Below are positions 17,336-24,328 of a stretch of 38,384 nt of DNA, piece by piece; positions within the stretch are counted from its first letter, which is position 1, and each line of letters opens with the position of its first letter. Location of the stretch: positions 1-38,384 of the forward strand of contig JAAYQS010000053.1 of assembly GCA_012519155.1 (NCBI GenBank). The letters run 5' to 3'. The notes under the pieces were generated by a model. That model was not told where the DNA came from. It worked only from the letters and a program-made list of their open reading frames with translations, and made no database searches. Position numbers and translations under genes: made by a program. This stretch comes from Clostridiales bacterium (GTDB taxonomy: Bacteria > Bacillota > Clostridia > Clostridiales > Clostridiaceae).

Positions 17336-19687
17336 TTATGCATTTACCTTTTTTAAATCTATTTCTAATGTTTCACTTTCTTTGTAAGGTCTAAATAAAA
17401 GATATATAAATCCTATTATTAAAAGAATTGCTACTATAAGTCCCATTCCAAAAGTGCCTGTTATTATAAATGTTCCTATTTGATATACACATAATGAAAC
17501 TATATAAGCTAAACCTGTTTGATATCCTATAGCAAAGAAGAACCATTTAACATTATTCATTTCTCTCTTTATTGCACCCATAGCTGCAAAGCATGGAGCA
17601 CAAAGTAAGTTGAATACTAAGAATGAATATGCTGCAGTTGCTGTCATAGCACTTGAAAGACTTCCCCATATTTCTGTTCCGTTTTCTGCTACTTCTGCAA
17701 ATCCATAAAGAATACCAAATGTTCCTACAACATTTTCTTTTGCTATAAGACCTGTTACTGCTGCCACTGCTGATTTCCAGTTACCCCAACCAAGAGGAGT
17801 GAATATCCAAGCAATTCCATTACCTATTGAAGCAAGTATACTATCTTCAAGTTGCATTGTATCAAGCATTGTAAATTGTCCATCAACCCAACCAAAGCTC
17901 ATTAAGAACCATAATATTATTGTTGAAAGAAGAATTATTGTTCCAGCCTTTTTAATAAATGACCATCCTCTTTCCCACATGCTTCTAAGTACATTAGATA
18001 TTGTTGGCATATGATATTGTGGAAGTTCCATAACAAATGGTGCTGGTTCGCCACTAAACATTTTAGTTTTCTTAAGTATAATGCCTGAGCAAACTATAGC
18101 TGCTATTCCGACTAAATAAGCACTTGGTGCTACCCACCATGCTCCATCAAACAAAGCACCTGCTATAAGAGCTATAATTGGAAGTTTAGCTCCACATGGA
18201 ATAAAAGTAGTTGTCATTATTGTCATTTTTCTATCACGGTCATTTTCAATGGTTCTTGATGCCATTATACCAGGAACACCACAACCACTACCAATTAACA
18301 TTGGTATAAATGATTTACCTGAAAGGCCAAACTTTCTAAATATTCTATCCATTATAAAAGCAACACGAGCCATATATCCGCAAGATTCTAAGAACGCAAG
18401 GAATATAAATAACACAAGCATTTGTGGTACGAATCCAAGAACAGCACCAACTCCAGCTACTATACCATCAAGTATAAGACCTTTAAGCCAATCTGCACAT
18501 TCAATTGCATCAAGTCCATCTTCAATTAAAACTGGTACGCCAGGAACCCAAACTCCATAATCAGCAGGATCTGGTTCTTCCATTTCTAAAGCTTCTTCAT
18601 CTGCCATCATTTCTGTAAGTTCTTCTGTATCTACACCTTCATTAGTAGCAGCTTCTATAAATCCATCTATTTTTTGTTGGTTTTCTTCATATACTGCATT
18701 ATCATCTTCATAAGCAGATGAACCTATTCCAAATAAGTGCCAACCATCTCCAAAGACACCATCATTAGCCCAGTCAGTAGCCCAGCCACCAACTGTAGTA
18801 ACTGATACATAATAAACTAAGAACATTATTACCGCAAATATAGGAAGTGCTAACCATCTATTAGTAACAACTTTATCAATTTTGTCTGATAATGATAATT
18901 TTTCCTTCTTGTTATTCTTTTTAATACACTTACTTATAACAGAAGCTATGTAAGTATATCTTTCATTTGTAATAATACTTTCAGTATCATCATCAAATTT
19001 ATCTTCAAGTACTTCAATTTCCTCCGTTACATCAGGAACACTTTTCATCATTTCTTTAATTTTATCATCTTGTTCAATAAGTTTAATTGCAAAGAATCTC
19101 TTTTGCTCTTCTGAAACATCATTACCTATTTTATTTTGAACACTAGAAATAACATTTTCCACATCTTTTTGGAATTCATGAACTATAAGTTGTTTCTTTC
19201 CTTTTGCTACCTCAACTGCGAGCTTTGAAGCTTCTTCTATTCCTTTTCCCTTTAATGCTGATATTTCTACTGCCTGGCATCCTAAACTTTTACTTAAATT
19301 TTCAATGTTTATTTTATCGCCATTCTTTTCTAGAATATCAGTCATATTTACTGCCATTACTACAGGAATACCAAGTTCCATAAGTTGAGTAGATAAATAA
19401 AGGTTTCTTTCTAAGTTTGTACCATCTATTATATTTAAAATTGCATCTGGTTTTTCATTTATTAAATAATTTCTTGCTACCACTTCTTCTAATGTATATG
19501 GTGACAAAGAATATACACCAGGTAAATCTACAATTACAACATCCTTGTATCCTTTAAGTTTACCTTCTTTCTTTTCTACTGTTACACCAGGCCAGTTACC
19601 TACAAATTGATTTGAACCTGTTAATGCATTAAACAGTGTTGTCTTACCGCAGTTTGGGTTACCTGCAAGTGCTATTTTTATTGACAT
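17336..19687 (-). CDS. feoB: Ferrous iron transporter FeoB
   Basis: Full-length 783-aa FeoB, the membrane Fe2+ importer with a cytoplasmic G domain. G1 GNPNCGKTT (9-17), G2 GVTVEKKEG, G3 DLPGVYSLSPYT and G4 NMTD are all present, followed by a GDI-like helical region. The C-terminal part has two gate motifs (SCGYMARVAFIMDR with GSGCGVPGIMASRTIEN; and LLCAPCFAAMGAIKREM). An acidic loop of about 60 residues sits between the first and second membrane helices, usual in clostridial FeoB. The start is the ATG at 19687 with GAAGGGGA before it; a TTG 57 bases upstream would add MDSSNKKMLEETNCGRGFK and lacks a ribosome site. A DtxR-like palindrome lies upstream at 19747-19760. Confidence 0.96.
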   Translation of the reverse strand: MSIKIALAGNPNCGKTTLFNALTGSNQFVGNWPGVTVEKKEGKLKGYKDVVIVDLPGVYSLSPYTLEEVVARNYLINEKPDAILNIIDGTNLERNLYLSTQLMELGIPVVMAVNMTDILEKNGDKINIENLSKSLGCQAVEISALKGKGIEEASKLAVEVAKGKKQLIVHEFQKDVENVISSVQNKIGNDVSEEQKRFFAIKLIEQDDKIKEMMKSVPDVTEEIEVLEDKFDDDTESIITNERYTYIASVISKCIKKNNKKEKLSLSDKIDKVVTNRWLALPIFAVIMFLVYYVSVTTVGGWATDWANDGVFGDGWHLFGIGSSAYEDDNAVYEENQQKIDGFIEAATNEGVDTEELTEMMADEEALEMEEPDPADYGVWVPGVPVLIEDGLDAIECADWLKGLILDGIVAGVGAVLGFVPQMLVLFIFLAFLESCGYMARVAFIMDRIFRKFGLSGKSFIPMLIGSGCGVPGIMASRTIENDRDRKMTIMTTTFIPCGAKLPIIALIAGALFDGAWWVAPSAYLVGIAAIVCSGIILKKTKMFSGEPAPFVMELPQYHMPTISNVLRSMWERGWSFIKKAGTIILLSTIILWFLMSFGWVDGQFTMLDTMQLEDSILASIGNGIAWIFTPLGWGNWKSAVAAVTGLIAKENVVGTFGILYGFAEVAENGTEIWGSLSSAMTATAAYSFLVFNLLCAPCFAAMGAIKREMNNVKWFFFAIGYQTGLAYIVSLCVYQIGTFIITGTFGMGLIVAILLIIGFIYLLFRPYKESETLEIDLKKVNA

Positions 19688-19746
19688 TTTAAATCCCCTT
19701 CCACAATTTGTTTCTTCTAACATCTTTTTGTTAGAACTATCCAAAA

Positions 19747-19760
19747 TTAGATTAATCTAA
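19747..19760. promoter_or_regulatory. DtxR-like box between feoA and feoB
   Basis: TTAGATTAATCTAA, a perfect 14-bp palindrome matching TTAGNNTANNCTAA. I see no good promoter next to it, so it may regulate within the operon or serve an unrecognised internal promoter. Confidence 0.6.
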
Positions 19761-19774
19761 CCAAAACACAAAAA

Positions 19775-19993
19775 TTATTTTACTTCAATCATTTCTGCAT
19801 CTGCTTTTCTAAGAGATAGTTCATATCCTCTCACTGTAACTTGAATAGGATCTCCAAGGGGTGCTACTTTTCTTACAAAAACATCTACACCTTTTGTAAT
19901 TCCCATATCCATAATACGTCTTTTTACAGGTCCTACTCCTGTAATTTTAACAACTTTTACAGTGCTACCACAAGGTATTTCTTTTAATGTCAT
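19775..19993 (-). CDS. feoA: FeoA, second copy
   Basis: A 72-aa SH3-like FeoA-domain protein (CGSTVKVVKITGVGPVKRRIMDMGITKGVDVFVRKVAPLGDPIQVTVRGYELSLRKADAEMIEV). The RIMDMGITKG and GDPIQVTVRGYELSLRK signatures are intact. FeoA is thought to bind the G domain of FeoB and modulate iron uptake. AAGGAGG lies 6-7 bases before the ATG. It starts 23 bases after the first feoA copy and is separated from feoB by about 87 bases. Confidence 0.95.
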   Translation of the reverse strand: MTLKEIPCGSTVKVVKITGVGPVKRRIMDMGITKGVDVFVRKVAPLGDPIQVTVRGYELSLRKADAEMIEVK

Positions 19994-20016
19994 TTAATAT
20001 TCCTCCTTAAAATAAA

Positions 20017-20226
20017 TTAAACTATTATTTTTCTAGCCATGTCTTCTCCAATTGCAACTCTTGAATCCTTAATATTTACAATCATATTGCCATTCATAAC
20101 AGATATCACTGTAACTATGCTGCCAGATACGAAGCCAAGATTTTCTAAAAATCTCTTAGCATCACCTTTGCCGCCTACTTTTTTAATTGTATTAGGTTTT
20201 CCAGTTTCCACCATTGTTAAAGGCAT
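20017..20226 (-). CDS. feoA: FeoA, first copy
   Basis: A FeoA-domain protein of 69 aa (MPLTMVETGKPNTIKKVGGKGDAKRFLENLGFVSGSIVTVISVMNGNMIVNIKDSRVAIGEDMARKIIV). It is clearly diverged from the second copy; two FeoA paralogues in front of feoB are common in clostridia. The ATG at 20226 sits 7-8 bases behind AAGAAGA; the ATG at 20235 is too close to it. First gene of the feo operon, driven by the promoter at 20288-20316 and covered by a Fur-like box and a DtxR-like box. Confidence 0.93.
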   Translation of the reverse strand: MPLTMVETGKPNTIKKVGGKGDAKRFLENLGFVSGSIVTVISVMNGNMIVNIKDSRVAIGEDMARKIIV

Positions 20227-20255
20227 AATAATCATCTTCTTTCATATTTATTTTT

Positions 20256-20274
20256 GATATTGATATTTATTTTC
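20256..20274 (-). promoter_or_regulatory. Fur-like box upstream of feoA
   Basis: Minus strand GAAAATAAATATCAATATC matches the 19-bp Fur consensus at 14 positions. It lies between the feo promoter and the first feoA start. Confidence 0.6.
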
Positions 20275-20285
20275 ATTTACTACTA

Positions 20286-20299
20286 TTAGTATATTCTAA
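20286..20299. promoter_or_regulatory. DtxR-like box over the feo promoter
   Basis: TTAGTATATTCTAA matches TTAGNNTANNCTAA and overlaps the -10 element, the position expected for a repressor. Confidence 0.65.
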
Positions 20300-20316
20300 C
20301 CATAGTTAAATGTCAA
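20288..20316 (-). promoter_or_regulatory. feo operon promoter
   Basis: Minus strand: TTGACA, 17 bases, TATACT. The -10 is embedded in the DtxR-like palindrome. Confidence 0.8.
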
Positions 20317-20366
20317 TAACATCTATAACAGTTTTTTATTATAAAGAGATAATCCTTTTTTTCATT

Positions 20367-20666
20367 TTAATTAATTTTTTTACATTTATTACATTCAGCA
20401 CATAAAATTTCATTTAAAGCATTACTACTACTTGTATGGCAACGTACTATATTAGCATTTTTTCTTTCAGCTTCATTAACTGCACATTTAACCATTTTAT
20501 GTGAAACTGTGTTAGTAAAAAGAATAACAAGATCAGGATTTCCTATTTGATTTGCAAAATTTCCAGGCATTTGAGTAAATACTTTTGCCTTACATTTTAA
20601 TTCCTTACATATTTTTTTATATTGATGCACCATTCTATCGTGCCCACCAACTATTACTACACTCAT
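20367..20666 (-). CDS. DUF2325 protein, iron-regulated by context
   Basis: A 99-aa protein, MSVVIVGGHDRMVHQYKKICKELKCKAKVF..., with the DUF2325 Rossmann-like start (VGGHDR), DLVILFTNTVSHKMVKCA and NIVRCHTSSSNAL. It ends in CAECNKCKK, a CxxCxxC cluster that could bind a metal. The function of the family is unknown; members often sit beside feo genes. AGGAGG is 7 bases before the ATG. A Fur-like palindrome (20695-20709) and a DtxR-like box (20718-20731) lie directly upstream. It precedes the feo operon, which has its own promoter. Confidence 0.88.
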   Translation of the reverse strand: MSVVIVGGHDRMVHQYKKICKELKCKAKVFTQMPGNFANQIGNPDLVILFTNTVSHKMVKCAVNEAERKNANIVRCHTSSSNALNEILCAECNKCKKIN

Positions 20667-20694
20667 ACATTTTCCTCCTGAGATTAAATTAGAT

Positions 20695-20709
20695 TGATAA
20701 TCATTATCA
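20695..20709. promoter_or_regulatory. Fur-type box upstream of the DUF2325 gene
   Basis: TGATAATCATTATCA is a perfect 7-1-7 inverted repeat, the core of the Fur consensus. It lies about 30-45 bases before the start codon. Confidence 0.75.
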
Positions 20710-20717
20710 TTATATAA

Positions 20718-20731
20718 GTTAGTTTAGACTA
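20718..20731. promoter_or_regulatory. DtxR-like box upstream of the DUF2325 gene
   Basis: TTAGTTTAGACTAA fits TTAGNNTANNCTAA. On the minus strand it covers the -10 of a TTGACA-N17-TAAACT promoter; a TATAATG lies a few bases downstream. Confidence 0.62.
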
Positions 20732-20868
20732 ATTGGTTGACATTGTCAATACATTTATAATTTTTAAGTTTGTCCTCAATTGTTTACTAAGCTTATAAAT
20801 ATAAAAGGACAAGCTTCTCCTTTAAAAGCTTACCTCTAAACTTCTACAAATACTTAATTATTAATTTC

Positions 20869-21153
20869 TTAGCTAAATTTGTGGTAATTAAAAATAAACT
20901 TTACAAATACAGGATCATCATGATTTACAATCTCGCTGTGTTTCAAATCCTTTGCAGCAATTTTCTTCATTTCTTCAATTTGAAAATTATCTAATGTTTT
21001 TTCCTCTTTAGGACTATTATATGTATTAACACAAGTAATAACTGATTCTCTAATCAACTCTTCTACATTCCTTGGCGAATTATTTATTATAAATTCTTTT
21101 TGATTTATCTTTCTTTTCTTGCCTAATTGTTTTATAACTATATTAATTCTCAT
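20869..21153 (-). CDS. Small hypothetical protein, possibly shortened
   Basis: 94 aa, MRINIVIKQLGKKRKINQKEFIINNSPRNVEELIRESVITCVNTYN..., charged and without signal or membrane segment. The first half resembles the N-terminus of longer (~180 aa) conserved Firmicutes proteins of unknown function that start MKINIVIKQLGKK, so it may be a shortened relative; I am not sure. AGGGGAGA lies just before the ATG. It is immediately downstream of the broken hydrolase gene, in a stretch with much decay. Confidence 0.55.
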   Translation of the reverse strand: MRINIVIKQLGKKRKINQKEFIINNSPRNVEELIRESVITCVNTYNSPKEEKTLDNFQIEEMKKIAAKDLKHSEIVNHDDPVFVKFIFNYHKFS

Positions 21154-21201
21154 ATTCTCCCCTAGTACATTTTCCCTAAATATTGTAATTCACCCTTATT
21201 T

Positions 21202-22334
21202 CTATCTACTGTAAATTTTCTTGTATTTTACTTTATCAGAAGGCAAGCCATCAAAGAAGATATCCATCCCCTTAAGATATTTATCAAAAAATGTAATATG
21301 ACAATATACTAGATGCCTAAACATTTCTTCCGAATCAAGCTTTCCTGAAAGTGCTTTAAATGGTATATAGAACTTTGCATCCGTAAATCCAATATGCTTC
21401 ATATCATCAAAAACAACATGATATGTATCCGCATTTGTTCCCAAAAATGGTCTTGTTTCTACATTTATATTCTCTTTACAACTAATTTGACAAAATGGTT
21501 TTTCCATGATTTTTTCTGGGTAATCACCAAATAAACCACCATCAATGTTTATTCCACAACAAAATTCATCATTATACAGACACAGATAGTATGCAAGACA
21601 ACCACCAAGAGAATGACCAGAGGCTCCAACTCCATGCCTAAAATCAATATTATCTAGATATCTAAATTTCACCTCTTCCAAAGCCTTTTCAATATCTTTT
21701 TGCCACTCATGAACTCTTCCCTTAATGTATGGAGTATACTTATTTTGAAATGCTTCAAATTGCTCTAATGCTTCCTCGTACCCAACTTTCTTTTTGAGAA
21801 GTTTATTTTGACTTAAAATAGCACCAATCATACTTGTATACATCATTCTATTAATTCTCTTGTCATACAAATCACTACTGCCATCCTCATAATCATTTTC
21901 AACCGCTTCATATGCATGTCCTACAGATGCAACAATATAGCCTGAACTTGCAAGCGCACATAGTAGAAATGAATTAGATTCTATATAAGAATTGTAACCC
22001 ATACTAAACATAATAAGCGGGAACTTTTTATCCTGTGAAATAGGAACCCCCTCATAATATTCAGCATAATTCATTGCCTCATAAACCTTTTTTATATGAA
22101 ATGCTCTTTTAACTGCTACCTTTTTTTCTCTGAAAAAATAGCTGCATATTTTTTTCTTACTACATTTTCTTTATCAACAGGATAATACATTCTTATTGCA
22201 ATTTTTCTTTTTTCATTTCCATCACCCAAAATTTCTTTTCTATCTTTATCAACAACAGAAAAACATTTTGTTCCCACTGCATATTTCCCTGAAGCATAAC
22301 CTTTTGGAAATACTCTTTTTTTATTCTTTAGCAT
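21202..22334 (-). pseudogene. Alpha/beta hydrolase (PAF-acetylhydrolase-like) with frameshift
   Basis: The N-terminal frame (ATG at 22334, GGGGG site before it; MLKNKKRVFPKGYASGKYAVGTKCFSV) stops after FSEKKR. A second frame continues VAVKRAFHIKKVYEAMNYAEYYEGVPI, PLIMFSMGYNSY, the nucleophile elbow SGHSLGG, and NIDGGLFGD to a normal end. The break is in a seven-base homopolymer (22121-22127, A7 on the coding strand); one more A gives EKKKVAVKRAF and a continuous protein of about 375 aa. It shares an operon with the XRE-type regulator upstream. Either a true pseudogene or an assembly error. Confidence 0.85.
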
Positions 22335-22401
22335 ATTTTTATCCCCCATTAAATACCATTTGTCAATCATCATTTAAAAGCTATATCTTATATATCTTAA
22401 T

Positions 22402-22977
22402 TTAATTAAATAACATATTTAATACAATTGCAATTAAAAATGTTAAAATAGCTGTTCCAAAAAAAAGTAGAACTTTTTGATAAGGTCTTTTCCCCTCTTC
22501 TCTTGCTTTTGCTATTTCATCAAGTTTTGTTCCTTCTGTAAATGCTATAATTTCTCCATAAGTTTGAATATCAAATTGTTTTTTCTTCTTTTCAACCTTG
22601 AAAGCAACATATAACGTAATCAACATAAGCACGCCCCAAATAATCATCCCTACGTATCCCAAAAATTTTGCCAATGGAATAAGTGTAACTATCATAGCAA
22701 AAAATAATATGCCATATACTTGACTTAACTTTTCAAATTTTCTTTTGTCTTCCTCTCTTATTTGTTCTTTCATAATTTCAACATCTCCTTTGATTAAATT
22801 ATCGATGGATGTATTAAATACTTCGCTTAAAAGAACAAGACTATTAACATCTGGATAACTTTTATCATTCTCCCAATTAGAAATAGTTTGTCTAGAAACA
22901 TATACTTTCTCTGCCAAATCTTCTTGTGATAAGGAAAAGTTCCTTCGATATTTCTTTATCTGTTTTCCAAGTTCCAT
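22402..22977 (-). CDS. XRE-family HTH regulator with membrane-spanning C-terminus
   Basis: 191 aa. An N-terminal HTH_3 domain (MELGKQIKKYRRNFSLSQEDLAEKVYVSRQTISNWENDKSYPDVNSLVLLSEVF) is followed by a linker, two adjacent membrane helices (about 88-125) and one at the C-terminus (about 167-190). Such membrane-tethered XRE proteins are common in Firmicutes and usually control the neighbouring gene. AAGGAGG lies 7 bases before the ATG. The next gene downstream is the frameshifted hydrolase about 67 bases away. An inverted repeat at 23014-23037 upstream is a candidate operator. Confidence 0.85.
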   Translation of the reverse strand: MELGKQIKKYRRNFSLSQEDLAEKVYVSRQTISNWENDKSYPDVNSLVLLSEVFNTSIDNLIKGDVEIMKEQIREEDKRKFEKLSQVYGILFFAMIVTLIPLAKFLGYVGMIIWGVLMLITLYVAFKVEKKKKQFDIQTYGEIIAFTEGTKLDEIAKAREEGKRPYQKVLLFFGTAILTFLIAIVLNMLFN

Positions 22978-23013
22978 ATTAATTCCTCCTTTACTCTTAC
23001 CTTAATCAAATTT

Positions 23014-23037
23014 GATATTTTAATGTATCAAAATATC
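23014..23037. repeat. Candidate operator upstream of the XRE gene
   Basis: GATATTTT, 8 bases, AAAATATC is a perfect inverted repeat overlapping TTTGATA/TATCAAA arms. It sits just downstream of a TTGACA (minus strand, 23058-23063) whose -10 (TAAAGA) is weak. Confidence 0.45.
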
Positions 23038-23196
23038 TTTACATATGACATTTAGACTGTCAAAAGTCTTTTACATGCCCTTATTTTCAAGAATTTGCGA
23101 AAAAAATAGAATCTATCAAAAAAGTTAAATTACAGTTTAAATATCATTTTTCTTTCTTTAACAATTTAAAATAAAACTAAATTTGCATCAATATAA

Positions 23197-23736
23197 TCAA
23201 AGTATGCTTCCCAAAATTTTTTGTATTTGGTGAAGGTTTTCTGCAAAATAAATTCCCTCCTGCCTTTCTTTTGATGATAGGCCCTTTTCAATCATGTGAT
23301 GCAGCAACTCTTTCAAACTATTGTAATAACCATTCAAATTATAGAGAATGCATGGAGCATTTAACTGTTTCAGTGATACTTTTGACATGACCTCTGCAAT
23401 TTCTTCCAATGTTCCAGTTCCCCCTGGAAATGCTATAAAAGCGTCTCCTAGCTCAATCATTTTGTCCTTTCTCTCTGACATATTTTTTGTAACAATTAGT
23501 TCAGTCAGTCCATCATACTGAAAGTCTTTATCCATAAAAAATTGTGGTTCAATACCAATAACTTTACCCCCTGTTTCCAAAACGCTCTTGGCTATTTCAC
23601 CCATTAATCCAGTCTTTGAGCCACCATAAACTAAAGCATTACCGCTTGTCCCAATCCACATTCCAAGTTCCTGAACAGACTTGCATAAAGCTGGATCGTT
23701 GCCTTCATTTGCGCCGAGATAAACTGTAATATTCAT
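23197..23736 (-). CDS. LOG-family nucleotide phosphoribohydrolase
   Basis: A 179-aa protein of the LOG (TIGR00730, lysine-decarboxylase-like) family. YGGSKTGLMG (38-47) and PGGTGTLEE (104-112) are the nucleotide-binding and catalytic signatures, with Arg/Glu in MSERKDKM. Family members remove ribose 5-phosphate from (cytokinin-type) nucleoside monophosphates; in bacteria the role is usually purine-base release or unclear. The ATG at 23736 has GAAGGGGG in front; the in-frame start 18 bases upstream has no site. The gap 22978-23196 behind it contains the candidate XRE operator and otherwise nothing I recognise. Confidence 0.9.
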   Translation of the reverse strand: MNITVYLGANEGNDPALCKSVQELGMWIGTSGNALVYGGSKTGLMGEIAKSVLETGGKVIGIEPQFFMDKDFQYDGLTELIVTKNMSERKDKMIELGDAFIAFPGGTGTLEEIAEVMSKVSLKQLNAPCILYNLNGYYNSLKELLHHMIEKGLSSKERQEGIYFAENLHQIQKILGSIL

Positions 23737-23901
23737 TAGAATCCCCCTTCTCAAAGTTTTTTCAAATTTCCATTTGTTAAATTTATTATACCTTATATTA
23801 AAACAAATTGCTAAATGTCAGTTTTTTTAATGCCAAATGAAAATAAAATACCTTATAATACACAACTCTAAATTTGGTTAATTAAGGAATTAATAATAAA
23901 A

Positions 23902-23944
23902 AAAGCAGGCTTAATTATAATTTAATATAATTAAAGGCTGCTTT
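23902..23944 (-). terminator. Intrinsic terminator of the small PGDYG-like gene
   Basis: AAAGCAG...TTAATTATA arms pair with one bulge, followed on the minus strand by seven T (23898-23904 as A on plus). Confidence 0.8.
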
Positions 23945-23975
23945 AAAGTTAAAGATACACATAAATAATTAGACT

Positions 23976-24215
23976 TTATATTTCAAAATTTTCATAGAAA
24001 TCACTTGGAGTCATTCCTCTTATTCCAAATAAATCAACTAAAAAATCGCCATGTTTTAACTCTATCTTTCCATCTACAGTATCCACTAAAACACCACGTT
24101 TTGTATAATTATTAATATCAGCAGGATCTCCGCCAGCAAAATCTATAACTCCTTGCATATTTTTATTTACATCTAATTGTATATACCTTATTTTCTTTTT
24201 ATATCTGCACTTCAT
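23976..24215 (-). CDS. Small PGDYG-like protein behind a DtxR-like box
   Basis: 79 aa, MKCRYKKKIRYIQLDVNKNMQGVIDFAGG...GVLVDTVDGKIELKHGDFLVDLFGIRGMTPSDFYENFEI. The end follows the pattern of small phage-related PGDYG-type proteins (K-P-V-x-I-E-A start, then GD[YW]I(V/I), G, FYExFE), though the PGDYG core is changed to HGDFL. Function unknown. The ATG at 24215 is preferred; two in-frame GTGs lie 6 and 9 bases upstream. A TTAGAATAGACTAA palindrome lies 25 bases upstream, so it probably belongs to the same metal regulon as feo. It has its own terminator. Confidence 0.65.
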   Translation of the reverse strand: MKCRYKKKIRYIQLDVNKNMQGVIDFAGGDPADINNYTKRGVLVDTVDGKIELKHGDFLVDLFGIRGMTPSDFYENFEI

Positions 24216-24240
24216 ATCCACCACGCTCCATATACACTAA

Positions 24241-24254
24241 TTAGAATAGACTAA
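24241..24254. promoter_or_regulatory. DtxR-like box upstream of the small PGDYG-like gene
   Basis: TTAGAATAGACTAA matches TTAGNNTANNCTAA, the fourth copy in the window. The overlapping promoter is weak (TATTCT as -10). Confidence 0.58.
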
Positions 24255-24328
24255 TACTCTTTATATTAATTTTATATTATTTAATAACTTATGTAAATGG
24301 AGATTTTACAATTTTATATACTTTTTTA

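Noticed and set aside
18249..18560. A plus-strand open frame of 103 codons
   Set aside because: Lies entirely antisense within feoB, which is complete and well conserved.
23790..23870. Direct repeat ATACCTTATA, two copies
   Set aside because: Short, AT-rich, and close to promoter-like sequence; likely chance in DNA of this composition.
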